Below are positions 52,462 to 61,682 of a stretch of DNA of 64,000 nt, piece after piece; position 1 is the stretch's first letter, and each line of letters starts with the position of its first letter. The notes under the pieces are model-generated. The model saw nothing but the letters and a program-made list of their open reading frames with translations. It made no database searches and was not told the origin of the DNA. This stretch comes from Modicisalibacter tunisiensis (GTDB lineage: Bacteria > Pseudomonadota > Gammaproteobacteria > Pseudomonadales > Halomonadaceae), in assembly GCF_020148005.1 (NCBI RefSeq), contig NZ_JAGXFD010000001.1, forward strand, positions 1,207,337 through 1,271,336, written 5' to 3'. The translations under genes and the position numbers were made by a program.

Positions 52462-53247
52462 ATGAAGTACCGTCAGTGGCCGCTGGCGTGCATCGACGCG
52501 GCGCGTGCCCGGCTGGTCACGCCGCTCGATGACGACGATATTCACGAGCTGCGCCTGACCTGCAAGCGCCTGCGCGCCGCCCGCCAGCTGCAGCGTGCCG
52601 AGCGCCCCCGGGCGGCGATCAAGCCCCGCGAGGCCACGCCCCGGACGATCGCCAGACGCCTGGAAGGCCCCCGCGAGGCGCGGGTGCGTCACGCCATGCT
52701 GGGCTGGGCGCTGCCGCGCCTCGACCCCGAGTTGCGTCCGCTCGTCGCCCGGCTGCGGGCCGCCCTGGCGGCGTCGCTCGAGGCGACCGAGGTCGCGGAT
52801 CGTGACGCCCTCGACGCCGAGTTCGTCCGCGAGGCGGGCAGCTGGCAGGCCGAGCCGCTGAAAGGCCGGCAGGTCAAGGCGGGCTATCGGCGCACCCGGC
52901 GCAAGGCGCGCCGTCTGGCCGAGAGGTGTGCCGCGTCACGCGATCCGGTGCGCTGTCATCGCTGGCGCAAGTGGGTGAAGTACCTGACCTATCAGCAGGA
53001 ATTGCGCGCACGGGTGAAGGGCAAGCCGCCGCGGGTCGACCCGCGCCGTCTCAAGCGACTCGCCAGGCGGCTCGGTCGTCAGCATGACCTGATCAATCTG
53101 GCGGCGTGGCTGACAGGGCCGGAGAGCGAGGCGACGCCACTGGAGCCGGCGCAGCGCGAGGCACTGGCGGACGAACTGCGCCGCCTCGCCGAGACGCAGC
53201 TCGACAAGGGCCTGGGGCAGGCCGGCAAGCTCGGCTGGCTCCCCTGA
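52462..53247 (+). CDS. CHAD domain protein
   Basis: 261 aa, strongly basic. Conserved histidine-containing helices appear as DDDDIHELRLTCKRLRAAR (residues 23-41), RCHRWRKWVKYLTYQ and RLGRQHDLINLA. CHAD domains bind inorganic polyphosphate and are often next to or fused with CYTH phosphatases; here the domain stands alone. It lies 27 nt after yjaG and ends 35 nt from the convergent PagP-like gene. Confidence 0.82.
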   Translation: MKYRQWPLACIDAARARLVTPLDDDDIHELRLTCKRLRAARQLQRAERPRAAIKPREATPRTIARRLEGPREARVRHAMLGWALPRLDPELRPLVARLRAALAASLEATEVADRDALDAEFVREAGSWQAEPLKGRQVKAGYRRTRRKARRLAERCAASRDPVRCHRWRKWVKYLTYQQELRARVKGKPPRVDPRRLKRLARRLGRQHDLINLAAWLTGPESEATPLEPAQREALADELRRLAETQLDKGLGQAGKLGWLP

Positions 53248-53282
53248 CCGGTCGGCTGCTTCCGGGGAAGCCCCCGGCCCTC

Positions 53283-53801
53283 CTAGAATCGGACCCCGGC
53301 AGTGACCATCAGGCCGGCGGTGCCGAAGAGAATGGCATCGCTCTCGACGCGCCCCCAGCGCACGCCCACGGTGGGCAGTATCGCGGGGGCGATACCGTAG
53401 TGGTTGTAGGCGATCTTGTTCCGCTTGTCGCCATCGTAGCCGCGTATTCCTCCGGCGGTCAGCTTGGCCCGCACCTCCAGGTCGGCACGCGGTCGCCATA
53501 GCGGGAATTCGCGCCCGGCATAGAAGTACCAGGTAGGTTGGTCGAAGGAGTTCTTCAGCCAGGCGGCGCCGGCCAGCCAGCGATCGGGGTTGTGCAGTTC
53601 GATGCCGATCAGGTTCTGGCGGTCGTTGTATGTCGTGTCGGATGAGTAGTGGTGTGTCCACAGGCTGGTCTGGATCAGCCCGTGGTCATAGGTGAGCAGG
53701 CCTGACGCCCTGGACGGCGGACCGAACCCCGCCGTCAGCCCGCCCTGGAACACGACCCCCAGGAGCCTGACGACGGTGATCCGTGCAAGGGGATTCACCA
53801 C
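53283..53801 (-). CDS. PagP-like small outer-membrane beta-barrel protein
   Basis: 172 aa with GTG start (53801 or 53798). A signal-like N-terminus (to about residue 34) is followed by alternating strands and a terminal Phe (AGVRF), as in eight-strand barrels. Segments resemble PagP: SLWTHHYSS (catalytic His region), AWLKNSFDQPTW and RPRADLEVRAKLTAGG. At the PagP Asp-Ser pair this protein has Asn-Ser. PagP palmitoylates lipid A; activity here is uncertain. It begins 4 nt after hisF, so it is probably the last gene of the his operon. Confidence 0.6.
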   Translation of the reverse strand: MVNPLARITVVRLLGVVFQGGLTAGFGPPSRASGLLTYDHGLIQTSLWTHHYSSDTTYNDRQNLIGIELHNPDRWLAGAAWLKNSFDQPTWYFYAGREFPLWRPRADLEVRAKLTAGGIRGYDGDKRNKIAYNHYGIAPAILPTVGVRWGRVESDAILFGTAGLMVTAGVRF

Positions 53802-53805
53802 CCCC

Positions 53806-54579
53806 TCAGAGCCGCATCTCGATGCCGTGCTCGTTCATGTAGCGCTTGGCATCGGGGATGGTGTATTCGCCGAAATGGAAGATGCTTGCGGCGAGTACCG
53901 CGTCGGCCGCGCCCCGGGTCACGCCCTCCACCAGATGGTCGAGGTTGCCGACCCCGCCGGAGGCGATCACCGGCACTGCCACGGCCTCGGAGATCGCCCG
54001 TGTCAGCTCCAGGTCGAAGCCGGCCTTGGTGCCGTCGCGGTCCATGCTGGTCAGCAGCAGCTCGCCGGCGCCGTAGTTGACCATCTTGCGCGCCCAGTCG
54101 ATGGCGTCGAGCCCGGTGGGCTTGCGCCCGCCGTGGGTGAAGATCTCCCAGCGCGGCGTTTCGCCCTCGGCACTGACGCGCTTGGCGTCGATCGCCACCA
54201 CGATGCACTGGCTGCCGAAGCGCTCGGTGGCCTCGCGGACGAACTCGGGATTGGTCACCGCGGCGGTATTGATCGAGACCTTGTCCGCGCCGGCGTTGAG
54301 CATGGTGCGGATGTCCTCGCAGGTGCGGATGCCACCGCCCACGGTCAGCGGGATGAACACCTCGCCGGCGATGCGCTCGACCATCTCGACGGTGGTCGCG
54401 CGGTCCTCGTGGCTGGCGGTGATGTCGAGGAAGGTGATCTCGTCGGCGCCCTGCTGATTGTAGCGCTTGGCGATTTCCACCGGGTCGCCGGCGTCGCGGA
54501 TGCCGACGAAGTTGACGCCCTTGACCACGCGGCCGGCGTCGACGTCGAGGCAGGGGATGATGCGCTTGGCCAGACCCAT
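53806..54579 (-). CDS. hisF: Imidazole glycerol phosphate synthase cyclase subunit HisF
   Basis: 257 aa TIM barrel. It converts PRFAR plus ammonia from HisH to imidazole glycerol phosphate and AICAR. Asp11 ([15 protein letters not shown]) and the second catalytic Asp (VVAIDAKR) are present, as are phosphate sites in VGGGIRT and ASGGVGN. The start at 54579 follows AAGGAG and lies 5 nt after hisA. Confidence 0.97.
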   Translation of the reverse strand: MGLAKRIIPCLDVDAGRVVKGVNFVGIRDAGDPVEIAKRYNQQGADEITFLDITASHEDRATTVEMVERIAGEVFIPLTVGGGIRTCEDIRTMLNAGADKVSINTAAVTNPEFVREATERFGSQCIVVAIDAKRVSAEGETPRWEIFTHGGRKPTGLDAIDWARKMVNYGAGELLLTSMDRDGTKAGFDLELTRAISEAVAVPVIASGGVGNLDHLVEGVTRGAADAVLAASIFHFGEYTIPDAKRYMNEHGIEMRL

Positions 54580-54584
54580 GGTGA

Positions 54585-55334
54585 TCACTCCTTGCGGGTT
54601 GTGTCGAGGCTGTCGCACAGGCGCTGGGCCGCGGCGACGTCGAGACTGCCTTCGTAGATGGCGCGGCCGGTGATGGCGCCGAGGATGCCCTGGTCGGCGA
54701 CCTCGGCCAGGCCACGGATGTCATCGAGGTTGGTGACCCCGCCCGAGGCGATCACCGGCAGGCCGCCCTCGCGGGCCAGCGCGACGGTGGCGTCGAGGTT
54801 GACGCCCTGCATCATGCCGTCGCGGGCGATGTCGGTGTAGACGATCGACGAGACGCCGTCGTCGGCGAAGCGCCTGGCCAGCTCGGTGGCCTTGAGCGTC
54901 GACACCTCGGCCCAGCCGTCGGTGGCGACGAAGCCGTCGCGGGCGTCGAGGCCGACGATCACGTGACCCGCGAACAGCCGGCACGCCTCGCTGACGAAGG
55001 CCGGCTGCTTGACCGCCTGGGTGCCGATGATCACGTAGGAGACCCCGGCCTCGAGGTAGTGCTCGATGGTTTCCGCCGAGCGGATGCCGCCGCCGATCTG
55101 GATCGGCAGGTCGGGGTAGGCGCGGGCGATGGCGGTGACCGCCTCGCCGTTGACCGGCTTGCCCTCGAAGGCGCCGTTGAGATCGACCAGGTGCAGACGG
55201 CGGGCGCCGGCCTCGACCCAGCGCGCGGCCATGGCGACCGGATCGTCGCCGTAGGTGGTGGCGTCGTCCATTCGCCCCTGCTTGAGGCGGACGCATTGGC
55301 CGTCCTTGAGATCGATGGCGGGAATAACCAGCAT
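54585..55334 (-). CDS. hisA: ProFAR isomerase HisA
   Basis: 249 aa TIM barrel that isomerises the aminoaldose ProFAR to the ketose PRFAR in histidine synthesis. Catalytic Asp8 ([14 protein letters not shown]) and the second Asp in [12 protein letters not shown] are intact. It lies between hisH and hisF, in pathway order. Confidence 0.97.
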   Translation of the reverse strand: MLVIPAIDLKDGQCVRLKQGRMDDATTYGDDPVAMAARWVEAGARRLHLVDLNGAFEGKPVNGEAVTAIARAYPDLPIQIGGGIRSAETIEHYLEAGVSYVIIGTQAVKQPAFVSEACRLFAGHVIVGLDARDGFVATDGWAEVSTLKATELARRFADDGVSSIVYTDIARDGMMQGVNLDATVALAREGGLPVIASGGVTNLDDIRGLAEVADQGILGAITGRAIYEGSLDVAAAQRLCDSLDTTRKE

Positions 55335-55405
55335 GTCATGTCCTCGTGAGCGCCCGGTCCGGCCGGGCGCGGTCTATCCAGTGTGACGGCGGCGAACGCC
55401 GGGGC

Positions 55406-56047
55406 TCAGGGCGTCCAGTTGACGAAGTTTTCCAGCAGGCGCAGCCCCGCGTCGGCGCTCTTCTCGGGGTGAAACTGCACGGCGAAGACGCTGTCCCGGC
55501 CGGTCGCCACATGGGCGGTGACGTCGCCGTAGCGGGTGGTGCCGAAGACGTCCGCGTCGCGCTCGGCCTCGACGTAGTAGCCGTGCACGAAGTAGAAGCG
55601 GGCGCCGTCGCCGATGCCTTCCCAGAGCGGATGCGGGTGATGCTGGCTGACCTGGTTCCAGCCCATGTGGGGGATCTTCAGGCGGCGGCCGTCTGCGTCG
55701 TGCATCTCCTGGCTGAAACGGCGCACGCTGCCCGGCAGGTAGCCCAGGCAGGTAACCCCGCCGTTCTCCTCGCTGTGCTCCATGAGCATCTGCTGGCCGA
55801 CGCAGATGCCCAGCAGTGGCTTGCCCTCGTCGTCCAGCAGTTCCTTGACCAGCCCCTGCAGTTCGGTGCGCTGCAGCTCGCCCATGCAGTCGCGGATGGC
55901 GCCCTGGCCGGGCAGCACGATGCGCGTGGCGCCGCGGATCGAGCGGGCGTCGCGGGTGATCACCACGTGTTCGTGGGTGACGTGCTCCAGGGCCTTGGCC
56001 ACGGAGTGGAGATTGCCCATGCCATAGTCGATGACGGCGATCGTCAT
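55406..56047 (-). CDS. hisH: Imidazole glycerol phosphate synthase glutaminase subunit HisH
   Basis: 213 aa class I amidotransferase that supplies ammonia to HisF. Nucleophile Cys82 (LLGICVGQQML) and the His/Glu of FHPEKS complete the triad. GAGGAG precedes the ATG. It is followed by hisA after 71 nt. Confidence 0.97.
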   Translation of the reverse strand: MTIAVIDYGMGNLHSVAKALEHVTHEHVVITRDARSIRGATRIVLPGQGAIRDCMGELQRTELQGLVKELLDDEGKPLLGICVGQQMLMEHSEENGGVTCLGYLPGSVRRFSQEMHDADGRRLKIPHMGWNQVSQHHPHPLWEGIGDGARFYFVHGYYVEAERDADVFGTTRYGDVTAHVATGRDSVFAVQFHPEKSADAGLRLLENFVNWTP

Positions 56048-56069
56048 GCTCGCTCCTCGCGGTTACTGA

Positions 56070-56663
56070 TCAAAGGCTGCCCTTGGTGGACGGCATCTGC
56101 CCGGCCATGCGCGGGTCCGGTTCGACGGCCATGCGCAGGGCGCGGCCGAAGGCCTTGAAGATGGTCTCGGCCTGGTGGTGCGCGTTGAACCCCTTGAGGT
56201 TGTCGATATGCAGCGTCACCCGGGCGTGGTTGACGAAGCCCTGGAAGAACTCCCAGAACAGCTGGGTGTCCAGGCGACCGATGCTGGCACGGGTGAACTC
56301 GACATCCATGGCCAGTCCGGGCCGGCCGGAGAAGTCGATCACCACCCGGGACAGGGCTTCGTCGAGCGGCACGTAGGCATGGCCGTAGCGGCGGATGCCG
56401 CGCTTGTCGCCGATTGCCTTGTCAAAGGCCTGGCCGAGCGTGATGCCGATGTCCTCGACGGTATGGTGGTCGTCGATGTGCAGATCGCCCCTGGCGACGA
56501 TATCCAGGTCGATCAGCCCGTGGCGGGCGATCTGGTCGAGCATGTGGTCGAGAAACGGCACGCCGGTGTCGGCATTGAAGCGTCCCTGGCCGTCCAGGTT
56601 GACGGTGACCGTGATCTGAGTCTCGGACGTGTCTCGCGATACCGTGGCGATTCGCTCGGGCAT
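56070..56663 (-). CDS. hisB: Imidazoleglycerol-phosphate dehydratase HisB
   Basis: 197 aa, monofunctional dehydratase without the N-terminal histidinol-phosphatase of enterobacterial HisB. Metal-binding histidines appear in [13 protein letters not shown] and [11 protein letters not shown]. First gene of this his block; TATAAT on the minus strand at 56776-56771 may be its -10 box, without a good -35. Confidence 0.96.
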   Translation of the reverse strand: MPERIATVSRDTSETQITVTVNLDGQGRFNADTGVPFLDHMLDQIARHGLIDLDIVARGDLHIDDHHTVEDIGITLGQAFDKAIGDKRGIRRYGHAYVPLDEALSRVVIDFSGRPGLAMDVEFTRASIGRLDTQLFWEFFQGFVNHARVTLHIDNLKGFNAHHQAETIFKAFGRALRMAVEPDPRMAGQMPSTKGSL

Positions 56664-56852
56664 TGGCCGCTCTCCCTTCCGGGCGCTCGCGCGCCGGGCA
56701 ACAGTAAGTTGGCGGGACGCGTGGCGGAAACCGGAGTGTGGCGGCCTGCGCGTCCCGTGCCGAGCCTGTCATTATAGAGAATCGCAATGGCCATCCGCTA
56801 CAATGCGGGGTCATCGACGGCGGGATTCGTGGCACCACGGGAGGGAGCAGGC

Positions 56853-57299
56853 ATGCCGGTTACACTGGAGGAAGTCGATCACGCGCGCTGGGGCGAGGAT
56901 CCCCAGGTGGGGATCGATCTGGCGCGTATCTATCAGGATGCCGAGGCCGACTGGCTGCCGCTGCCCGTCGATGCATTCATCCGCGACCATCTCGAGTTGG
57001 GCGGTGTCTTTCACGCCGCCCTGTTCAACGACCGCCTGCTGGGCGCGGTCAGTGTGCGCAAGTCGCCCGAGGCCTGGTGGCTTTCGCACTTCTGCGTGCG
57101 CCGGCCTACACGCCGCCGTGGTGTCGGTTCACGGTTGATGACGCTGGTCGCCGCGGCGGCGGGGGAGACGCCGCTGCGCATAGAGACCCGCCACCTGCCG
57201 CTGGAAAGCCAGCTGCTGCTGGTCCGCATGGGCTATCGGCTCGAGGAGGGCGGCGGCTTTTTCGAACTCAAGACACCCCCTGCAGGAGGAAGCCAATGA
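56853..57299 (+). CDS. GNAT-fold protein resembling PanZ/PanM
   Basis: 148 aa from ATG 56853, chosen for GGAGGG 7 nt upstream. ALFNDRLLGAVSV and SHFCVRRPTRRRGVGSRLM align by eye with E. coli PanZ (FNERLLAAVRV ... VREVTRRRGVG), the acetyl-CoA-binding protein that activates and inhibits aspartate decarboxylase PanD. RRRGVG is the acetyl-CoA pyrophosphate loop. A general N-acetyltransferase is the alternative. The stop overlaps the asmA start (ATGA). Confidence 0.65.
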   Translation: MPVTLEEVDHARWGEDPQVGIDLARIYQDAEADWLPLPVDAFIRDHLELGGVFHAALFNDRLLGAVSVRKSPEAWWLSHFCVRRPTRRRGVGSRLMTLVAAAAGETPLRIETRHLPLESQLLLVRMGYRLEEGGGFFELKTPPAGGSQ

Positions 57300-59617
57300 A
57301 GAGGCTGGTGCGGATTCTGCTCGCGGCCGTCGGCGTGCTGGGGCTGGTGGTCGTGGCAGCGGTCGTCTACGTCACCACGTTCTTCGATCCCAACGAGCTC
57401 AAGCCGCGCCTTGTCGAGGCCGTGCACGAGCAGACCGGGCTGGATCTGGCGCTGGACGGGCCGCTCAACTGGTCCTTCTATCCGCGCATCGGCGTCAGCG
57501 TCGAGGATGCCCGCGCCTGGCTGCCCGACCAGCAGCGCGACGACGAGGCCTTCGCGGCGATCGACCGCGGCGAGGTCAGCCTGGCCTTCGCGCCGTTGCT
57601 GTCGGGCGAGATCGCCATCGACGGCCTGACCCTGAACGGCCTGCGGCTGTCGCTGGAACGTGATGCGCAGGGGCACGGCAACTGGGAGCAGCTGCTCGAG
57701 CGCTTCGGCGATGCCGAGGGCCAGCCGCGCAAAGCGCTGGCGCCGGCCTCGTCGGGCCCGGCCATGCAGGGAGCGGGCGCCCCCAGCGTGGCGCTGGATA
57801 TCGCCAGCATCGCGGTGCGTGACGGCCAGGTCCACTATCTGGATCGGCGCAGTGGTCTGGATGTCACGGTTCGGGACTTTGCGCTGGATGCCAGCGATGT
57901 CAATCCCGCCAGTGCCTTCCCGCTGCAAGCCAGTTTCGTCGTCGACGGCACCCAGCCGGCGGTGCGCAGTCAGGTGAAGCTCAAGAGCAAGGCCCGGCTG
58001 GGGCTTCAGGACGGGCGCTATGTCCTCGAGGGGCTGGCGTTGCAGACCACCACCGATCTGCCGGCCTATCCGGATCGCCAGCAGACGCTCGACCTGGATG
58101 CCGACTCGCTGATTGCCGACACTCGCCAGGGGCGTTACCGGCTCGACGGCGCCGAGGTGGATGCGAGTCTCGCGCATCCGGCGCTGGGCGAGTCGCCGCT
58201 GTCGCTCAAGGCCACCTTCGCCGCCGAGGCGGATACCGACGCCGCGACCGCGCGTCTGAACGACCTGGCCGTCAGCGGGGACGACGGCCTAGAGCTGAAT
58301 GGCAATCTGGCGGTCAGCCGGCTCGACACGACGCCGCGCTATACCGGCAAGATCGAGCTGGCGCCGTTGTCGCTGCGTCCCTGGCTGACCCGGATGGGCC
58401 TGCCGCCGGCGACCGCGGATGACAAGGCACTGAGCAAGGTTGCGCTGAACAGCCCGATCCAGGGCGATATGCAACAGGCCACACTGACCAGCCTGAAGCT
58501 GGTCGTCGACGACACCACCTTCACCGGCTCGCTGGGCGCCGGTCTCGACGGGCAGTCGCTGACTGCGGATCTGCAGGGGGGCGCGCTCGATCTGGACCGC
58601 TACCTGCCGCCGACGGAGGCGACGCCGGGCAAGCAGGCGGATACCGCGGCGTTGCTGAATGCGCTGGGCGTGGCGCCGGCCTATGCGGCCACCGAAGCCG
58701 CCCAGGGCGCCGACCTGGTGCCGGTGGACACGCTGCGCACGCTGGCAGTGGACGGCAAGCTGTCCCTGGATTCGCTGGTGGTCAAGGGCATGACCCTCGA
58801 GCAGCCCTCGCTGGCGCTGCATGGGCGTGATGGGCAGTTCACGCTGCAGCGTCTCGATGCCCGCCTCTACGACGGCACGCTGCATGCCGAGGCCGGCCTC
58901 GATGTGCGCCGGACACCGATTCACTGGCGCTTCAGCGACGCGCTCGACGGCGTGCAGCTGGTGCCGCTGGTCGAGGACTACAGCGGCAAGCCCTCGCCGC
59001 TGCGGGGCCGGCTCAATGTATCCGGCAACTTCACCTCGCGGACCAACCGCGCCGACACGCTGCTGCGCAACCTCAACGGCAAGGCCGACTTCCGCGTCGT
59101 CGACGGGGCGGTGTTCAACGTCAACGTCTCGAAGGAGCTGTGTACCGCCGTGGCGGCCCTGGAGGGGGAGGCCACCCAGCGTGACTGGAGCCCGGACACC
59201 CGCTTCGACCAGCTCAAGGGCAGCGCCCGGGTCGTCGACGGTGTCGTCCACAACGACGACCTGCTGATCACCCTGCCCGGCATCGAGATGACCGGCAAGG
59301 GGCGGGTCAACCTGCCCACCCAGCGTTTCGACTACGATGCCCGGGCGCGGTTCGTCGATACCGCGGATGCCGCCTGCAAGGTCAATCCGCGCCTCGAGAA
59401 GGTGCCGCTGCCGGTGCACTGCGAGGGCGAGCTCTCCGGCGAGCCGGGCCAGTGGTGCGCGTTCGACCGCCAGGCCTTCCAGAAGGCGCTGACCAGTCTC
59501 GCCAAGGACGAGGCCAAGAAGAAGGCCGTCGACAAGCTGAACGAGAAACTCGATGAAAAGCTCGGTGGCAAGTCCTCCGAGGAACTTCGCAACGCGATCC
59601 GTGGTCTATTGAAGTGA
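57296..59617 (+). CDS. asmA: AsmA family protein
   Basis: 773 aa. One N-terminal membrane helix (about 4-27) anchors a long periplasmic domain. The N-terminal AsmA part (to about 250, with [20 protein letters not shown]) and the C-terminal AsmA_2-like part ([33 protein letters not shown]) are present. The tail is Lys/Glu-rich. Family members are lipid-bridge-like proteins affecting outer-membrane composition. Coupled to the PanZ-like gene and ended by a terminator. Confidence 0.92.
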   Translation: MKRLVRILLAAVGVLGLVVVAAVVYVTTFFDPNELKPRLVEAVHEQTGLDLALDGPLNWSFYPRIGVSVEDARAWLPDQQRDDEAFAAIDRGEVSLAFAPLLSGEIAIDGLTLNGLRLSLERDAQGHGNWEQLLERFGDAEGQPRKALAPASSGPAMQGAGAPSVALDIASIAVRDGQVHYLDRRSGLDVTVRDFALDASDVNPASAFPLQASFVVDGTQPAVRSQVKLKSKARLGLQDGRYVLEGLALQTTTDLPAYPDRQQTLDLDADSLIADTRQGRYRLDGAEVDASLAHPALGESPLSLKATFAAEADTDAATARLNDLAVSGDDGLELNGNLAVSRLDTTPRYTGKIELAPLSLRPWLTRMGLPPATADDKALSKVALNSPIQGDMQQATLTSLKLVVDDTTFTGSLGAGLDGQSLTADLQGGALDLDRYLPPTEATPGKQADTAALLNALGVAPAYAATEAAQGADLVPVDTLRTLAVDGKLSLDSLVVKGMTLEQPSLALHGRDGQFTLQRLDARLYDGTLHAEAGLDVRRTPIHWRFSDALDGVQLVPLVEDYSGKPSPLRGRLNVSGNFTSRTNRADTLLRNLNGKADFRVVDGAVFNVNVSKELCTAVAALEGEATQRDWSPDTRFDQLKGSARVVDGVVHNDDLLITLPGIEMTGKGRVNLPTQRFDYDARARFVDTADAACKVNPRLEKVPLPVHCEGELSGEPGQWCAFDRQAFQKALTSLAKDEAKKKAVDKLNEKLDEKLGGKSSEELRNAIRGLLK

Positions 59618-59637
59618 TCATCATGCAAGCCAGTCCT

Positions 59638-59665
59638 GCGCCGACCTTCGCGTCGGCGCTTTTTT
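59638..59665 (+). terminator. Rho-independent terminator after asmA
   Basis: GCGCCGAC / GTCGGCGC with a TTCG-containing loop, followed by TTTTTT. The mutY ribosome-binding site starts 3 nt later. Confidence 0.9.
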
Positions 59666-59681
59666 ATGGAGGGCCGCCGTC

Positions 59682-60779
59682 GTGACGCCGTCCCGCCCCG
59701 CCGAACTGACCCCCGAGGTGTTCCAGCAGCGCCTGTTCGCCTGGTTCGACCGTCATGGTCGCAAGAGCCTGCCCTGGCAGCAGGACAAGACCCCCTACCG
59801 GATCTGGGTGTCGGAGATCATGCTCCAGCAGACCCAGGTCGCCACGGTGATTCCCTACTACGCGCGTTTCATGGCGCGCTTCCCGGATGTCGAGGCGCTG
59901 GCCCGCGCCGAGGTCGACGAGGTGCTGCACCTGTGGACCGGGCTCGGCTACTACGCCCGGGCCCGCAACCTGCACCGCGCGGCGCAGCGTGTCGTCGACG
60001 CGCATGGCGGCGAGTTTCCCGTGCACAGCCTCGAGGCCATGGCCGCGCTGCCGGGCATCGGCCCGTCCACGGCCGGGGCGATCATCAGCATCAGCACCGG
60101 GCGCCGGGCAGTGATCCTCGACGGCAACGTCAAGCGGGTGCTGGCGCGGCTGCATGCCGTCGAGGGCTGGCCCGGCCGGACCGCGGTGAGTCGCGAGCTG
60201 TGGCGGCTGGCCGAGCGCTACACGCCCGACTCGCGGCTGGCCGACTACTCGCAGGCGATGATGGATCTGGGCGCGACGGTCTGTACTCGCGGCAAGCCCA
60301 GCTGCCTGATCTGCCCCTTCGTCGACGCCTGCGAGGCCCACGCCCGCGGCGAGGAGCGGCGCTTTCCCGAGCCCAGGCCGCGCAAGGCGCTGCCCGAGCG
60401 GCATGCCCGGATGCTGCTGCTGTGTCATCCCGACGGGCGCGTGCTGCTCGAACAGCGCCCGCCCACCGGGCTGTGGGGCGGCCTGTGGTGCTTTCCCCAG
60501 TTCGAGGATGACGCCGCCCTCGATGCGTGGTTAGCCTGTCGGGTACCCGAGGCGCGGCGTGGCCGGTCCTGGACGCCGTTCACCCATACCTTCAGCCATT
60601 TTCGGCTGCAGGTCGTGCCGCAGCCGGTGTGGCTGGAGCGCGAGCCGCCGGGCGTCGCCGAGCCGGGGCGCATGTGGTACGACCTCGAGGCGCCGCCGAA
60701 TGTCGGCCTGGCCGCGCCCGTGAAGGCCCTGCTGGACACGCTGGCCGAGACCCTGACCCAAGCCGAGGAACGTTCGTGA
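59682..60779 (+). CDS. mutY: Adenine DNA glycosylase MutY
   Basis: 365 aa. It removes adenine mispaired with 8-oxoguanine. GTG start, 9 nt after GGAGG. Catalytic Glu45 ([13 protein letters not shown]), helix-hairpin-helix [12 protein letters not shown], catalytic Asp147 (ILDGNVKRV) and the 4Fe-4S cysteines 201, 208, 211 and 217 are present. A NUDIX-like C-terminal domain (about 230-360) recognises 8-oxoG. The stop overlaps the yggX start. Confidence 0.97.
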   Translation: MTPSRPAELTPEVFQQRLFAWFDRHGRKSLPWQQDKTPYRIWVSEIMLQQTQVATVIPYYARFMARFPDVEALARAEVDEVLHLWTGLGYYARARNLHRAAQRVVDAHGGEFPVHSLEAMAALPGIGPSTAGAIISISTGRRAVILDGNVKRVLARLHAVEGWPGRTAVSRELWRLAERYTPDSRLADYSQAMMDLGATVCTRGKPSCLICPFVDACEAHARGEERRFPEPRPRKALPERHARMLLLCHPDGRVLLEQRPPTGLWGGLWCFPQFEDDAALDAWLACRVPEARRGRSWTPFTHTFSHFRLQVVPQPVWLEREPPGVAEPGRMWYDLEAPPNVGLAAPVKALLDTLAETLTQAEERS

Positions 60780-61051
60780 TGAGCAATACCGTATTCTGTC
60801 GCAAGTATCAGCAGGAGCTCGAGGCGCTGCCCTTTCCGCCGCTGCCCGGCGAGAAGGGCGCGGAGATTCAGCGCACCGTCTCCCGCCAGGCCTGGGAGGA
60901 ATGGCAGGCCCTGCAGACGCGGCTGATCAACGAGAAGCACCTCAACATGCTGGACCCGGAGACCCGGGCCTACCTGATGGAGCAGATGGAACGCTTCCTC
61001 GACAACCGCGACACCGACCAGGCCGAAGGCTATGTGCCGCCGTCCTCCTGA
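60779..61051 (+). CDS. yggX: YggX family Fe(2+)-trafficking / oxidative-damage protection protein
   Basis: 90 aa. Single conserved Cys7 (NTVFCRKYQQELEAL), and the signature QTRLINEKHLNMLDPETRAY. E. coli YggX protects iron-sulphur proteins. ATG overlaps the mutY stop; the mutY-yggX pairing is common and fits MutY carrying a cluster. Confidence 0.95.
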   Translation: MSNTVFCRKYQQELEALPFPPLPGEKGAEIQRTVSRQAWEEWQALQTRLINEKHLNMLDPETRAYLMEQMERFLDNRDTDQAEGYVPPSS

Positions 61052-61090
61052 GCGTGCCGGGCCCCGAGAACATCTTTTTGAAAGAAGGGG

Positions 61091-61119
61091 TTGACCGAAA
61101 GCGGGCGCTGGGGTTTAAT
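61091..61119 (+). promoter_or_regulatory. Sigma70 promoter of the tRNA-Phe-Gln-Thr cluster
   Basis: TTGACC (61091-61096), a 17-bp spacer and TTTAAT (61114-61119), 17 bp before tRNA-Phe. Confidence 0.8.
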
Positions 61120-61136
61120 ACGTCCCCGTTGGCAGC

Positions 61137-61212
61137 GGCCAGATAGCTCAGTTGGTAGAGCAGGGGATTGAAAATCCCCGTGTCGGCGGTTCGATTCCGT
61201 CTCTGGCCACCA
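61137..61212 (+). tRNA. tRNA-Phe (GAA)
   Basis: 76 nt with encoded CCA. The acceptor pairs GGCCAGA with TCTGGCC and the anticodon loop is TTGAAAA. Confidence 0.97.
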
Positions 61213-61218
61213 CATTGC

Positions 61219-61293
61219 TGGGGTATCGCCAAGTGGTAAGGCACCGGTTTTTGGTATCGGCATGCGCAGGTTCGAATCCTGCTACCCCAGCCA
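61219..61293 (+). tRNA. tRNA-Gln (TTG)
   Basis: 75 nt with encoded CCA. The acceptor pairs TGGGGTA with TACCCCA and the anticodon loop is TTTTGGT. It lies 6 nt after tRNA-Phe. Confidence 0.96.
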
Positions 61294-61310
61294 CGCCAAC
61301 GCTATCTGGC

Positions 61311-61386
<76 letters not shown>

Positions 61387-61422
61387 AAAAATGCTCGCAG
61401 AATCAAGCATTTACGAATTTCT

Positions 61423-61450
61423 AAAAACCGCCTCCCAAGGCGGTTTTTTT
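61423..61450 (+). terminator. Rho-independent terminator of the tRNA cluster
   Basis: AAAAACCGCCT / AGGCGGTTTTT with a short loop and T7, 36 nt after tRNA-Thr. On the minus strand it can also end the integrase-remnant transcript. Confidence 0.9.
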
Positions 61451-61458
61451 GTGGGTGT

Positions 61459-61625
61459 CTACATTGTGTCTACAGCGGCGAGAGGATTGAATCTCACCGC
61501 GTCTTCCAGGTGGTCCGGCGCGAAGTGGGCGTAACGCAGGGTCATGGTCAGTGACTGGTGGCCCAGGATGCGTTGCAGGACCAGGATGTTCCCCCCCCGT
61601 TCATCATGGAGTGACTGGCGACACC
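61459..61625 (-). pseudogene. Tyrosine recombinase (phage-type integrase) C-terminal remnant
   Basis: The minus frame ending at 61459 reads NILVLQRILGHQSLTMTLRY followed by AHFAPDHLEDAV: the catalytic GH and Tyr region of Tn916/P4-like integrases, complete to the C-terminus. Upstream, SHSMMNGG (canonical ASHFMMNGG) continues only in another frame: a run of eight C (61591-61598), probably six originally, shifts the frame. Beyond about 61640 integrase similarity disappears, so the N-terminal two thirds are lost. It lies 72 nt from tRNA-Thr, a usual integration site. Confidence 0.75.
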
Positions 61626-61682
61626 GGCCGTCCGGCTCGTGCCCTCTGTCTCTCGTTACTCTTCGTTGCCGCTCCGCCGATA

